Shown here piece by piece: positions 14,673-14,684 of a DNA stretch of 14,684 nt (position 1 is its first letter; each line of letters begins with the position of its first letter). The stretch is from the NCBI GenBank assembly GCA_030592985.1, contig JAUVIB010000034.1:1-14684 (forward strand). The letters run 5' to 3'. The translations under genes were made by a program, and so were the position numbers. Source of the stretch: Calditrichaceae bacterium. Its GTDB lineage: Bacteria > Calditrichota > Calditrichia > Calditrichales > Calditrichaceae. The notes below the pieces were generated by a model. That model saw only the letters and a list, made by a program, of their open reading frames with translations. It made no database searches and was not told the origin of the DNA.

Positions 14673-14684
14673 ATGAGCACAAAA
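14673..14684 (+). CDS. Start of the next gene, possibly dnaJ (partial)
   Basis: An ATG at 14673 follows a good AAGGTGG (14663-14669), nine bases after the grpE stop, and the window ends after M-S-T-K. DnaJ is a frequent gene after grpE and often begins M-S-K/T-x-R/K before DYYEVLG, so dnaJ is the leading guess. The four residues prove nothing beyond a likely start. Confidence 0.4.

Noticed and set aside
1..14684. CRISPR array, tRNA or rRNA genes, integrase or transposase genes
   Set aside because: No regular repeat-spacer series, no tRNA cloverleaf with a TTCGAAT-type arm, no rRNA sequence and no transposase or recombinase motif were seen.

Overview
The window looks like a low-GC chromosomal segment of an uncultured or little-studied Gram-negative bacterium. 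The many lipobox and Tat-type lipoprotein leaders, the propeller protein and the set of carbohydrate esterases and glycosidases fit the FCB group (Bacteroidota, Calditrichota, Marinimicrobia or KSB1-like lineages). This placement is inferred from gene content, not from a phylogenetic marker. All supported genes lie on the + strand.

Region 1 (1-6028): the tail of an unidentified gene, a dispersed-type inverted repeat, then a cluster of three exported proteins. These are a seven-repeat beta-propeller fused to a probable alpha/alpha-barrel domain (231-2471), a GH31 glycosidase lipoprotein (2543-4609) and a membrane-anchored neutral-ceramidase-family hydrolase (4625-6028). Region 2 (6029-6615): a 587-base gap. 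Its first half folds on paper into a long, nested, branched structure followed by a good intrinsic terminator, and is a candidate structured RNA or structured 3' UTR. Its second half is AT-rich and holds a possible promoter and short direct repeats. Region 3 (6616-11450): a tightly spaced run of four exported enzymes: a CE15-type glucuronoyl esterase, a GH105/GH88 unsaturated uronyl hydrolase, an SMP-30/gluconolactonase-like lipoprotein and a TIM-barrel glycosidase-like lipoprotein. Region 4 (11451-11770): a non-coding gap with a dispersed-type hairpin. Region 5 (11771-14684): housekeeping genes, namely a SAM methyltransferase, ftsE, ftsX, grpE and the first codons of another gene (perhaps dnaJ).

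Regions 1 and 3 together look like a locus for exported degradation of a uronic-acid-containing polysaccharide such as glucuronoxylan or a related plant or algal glycan. The esterase would free glucuronate from ester links, GH31 would remove alpha-linked side sugars, the GH105-like enzyme would cleave unsaturated uronyl oligomers, and the SMP-30 protein may open a sugar lactone. No SusC/SusD pair, transporter, recognisable polysaccharide lyase or regulator is visible. The uncharacterised C-terminal domain of the first protein is therefore the best candidate for a missing enzymatic step. The two things most worth following are the structured RNA candidate at 6034-6282 and the propeller/alpha-barrel fusion.
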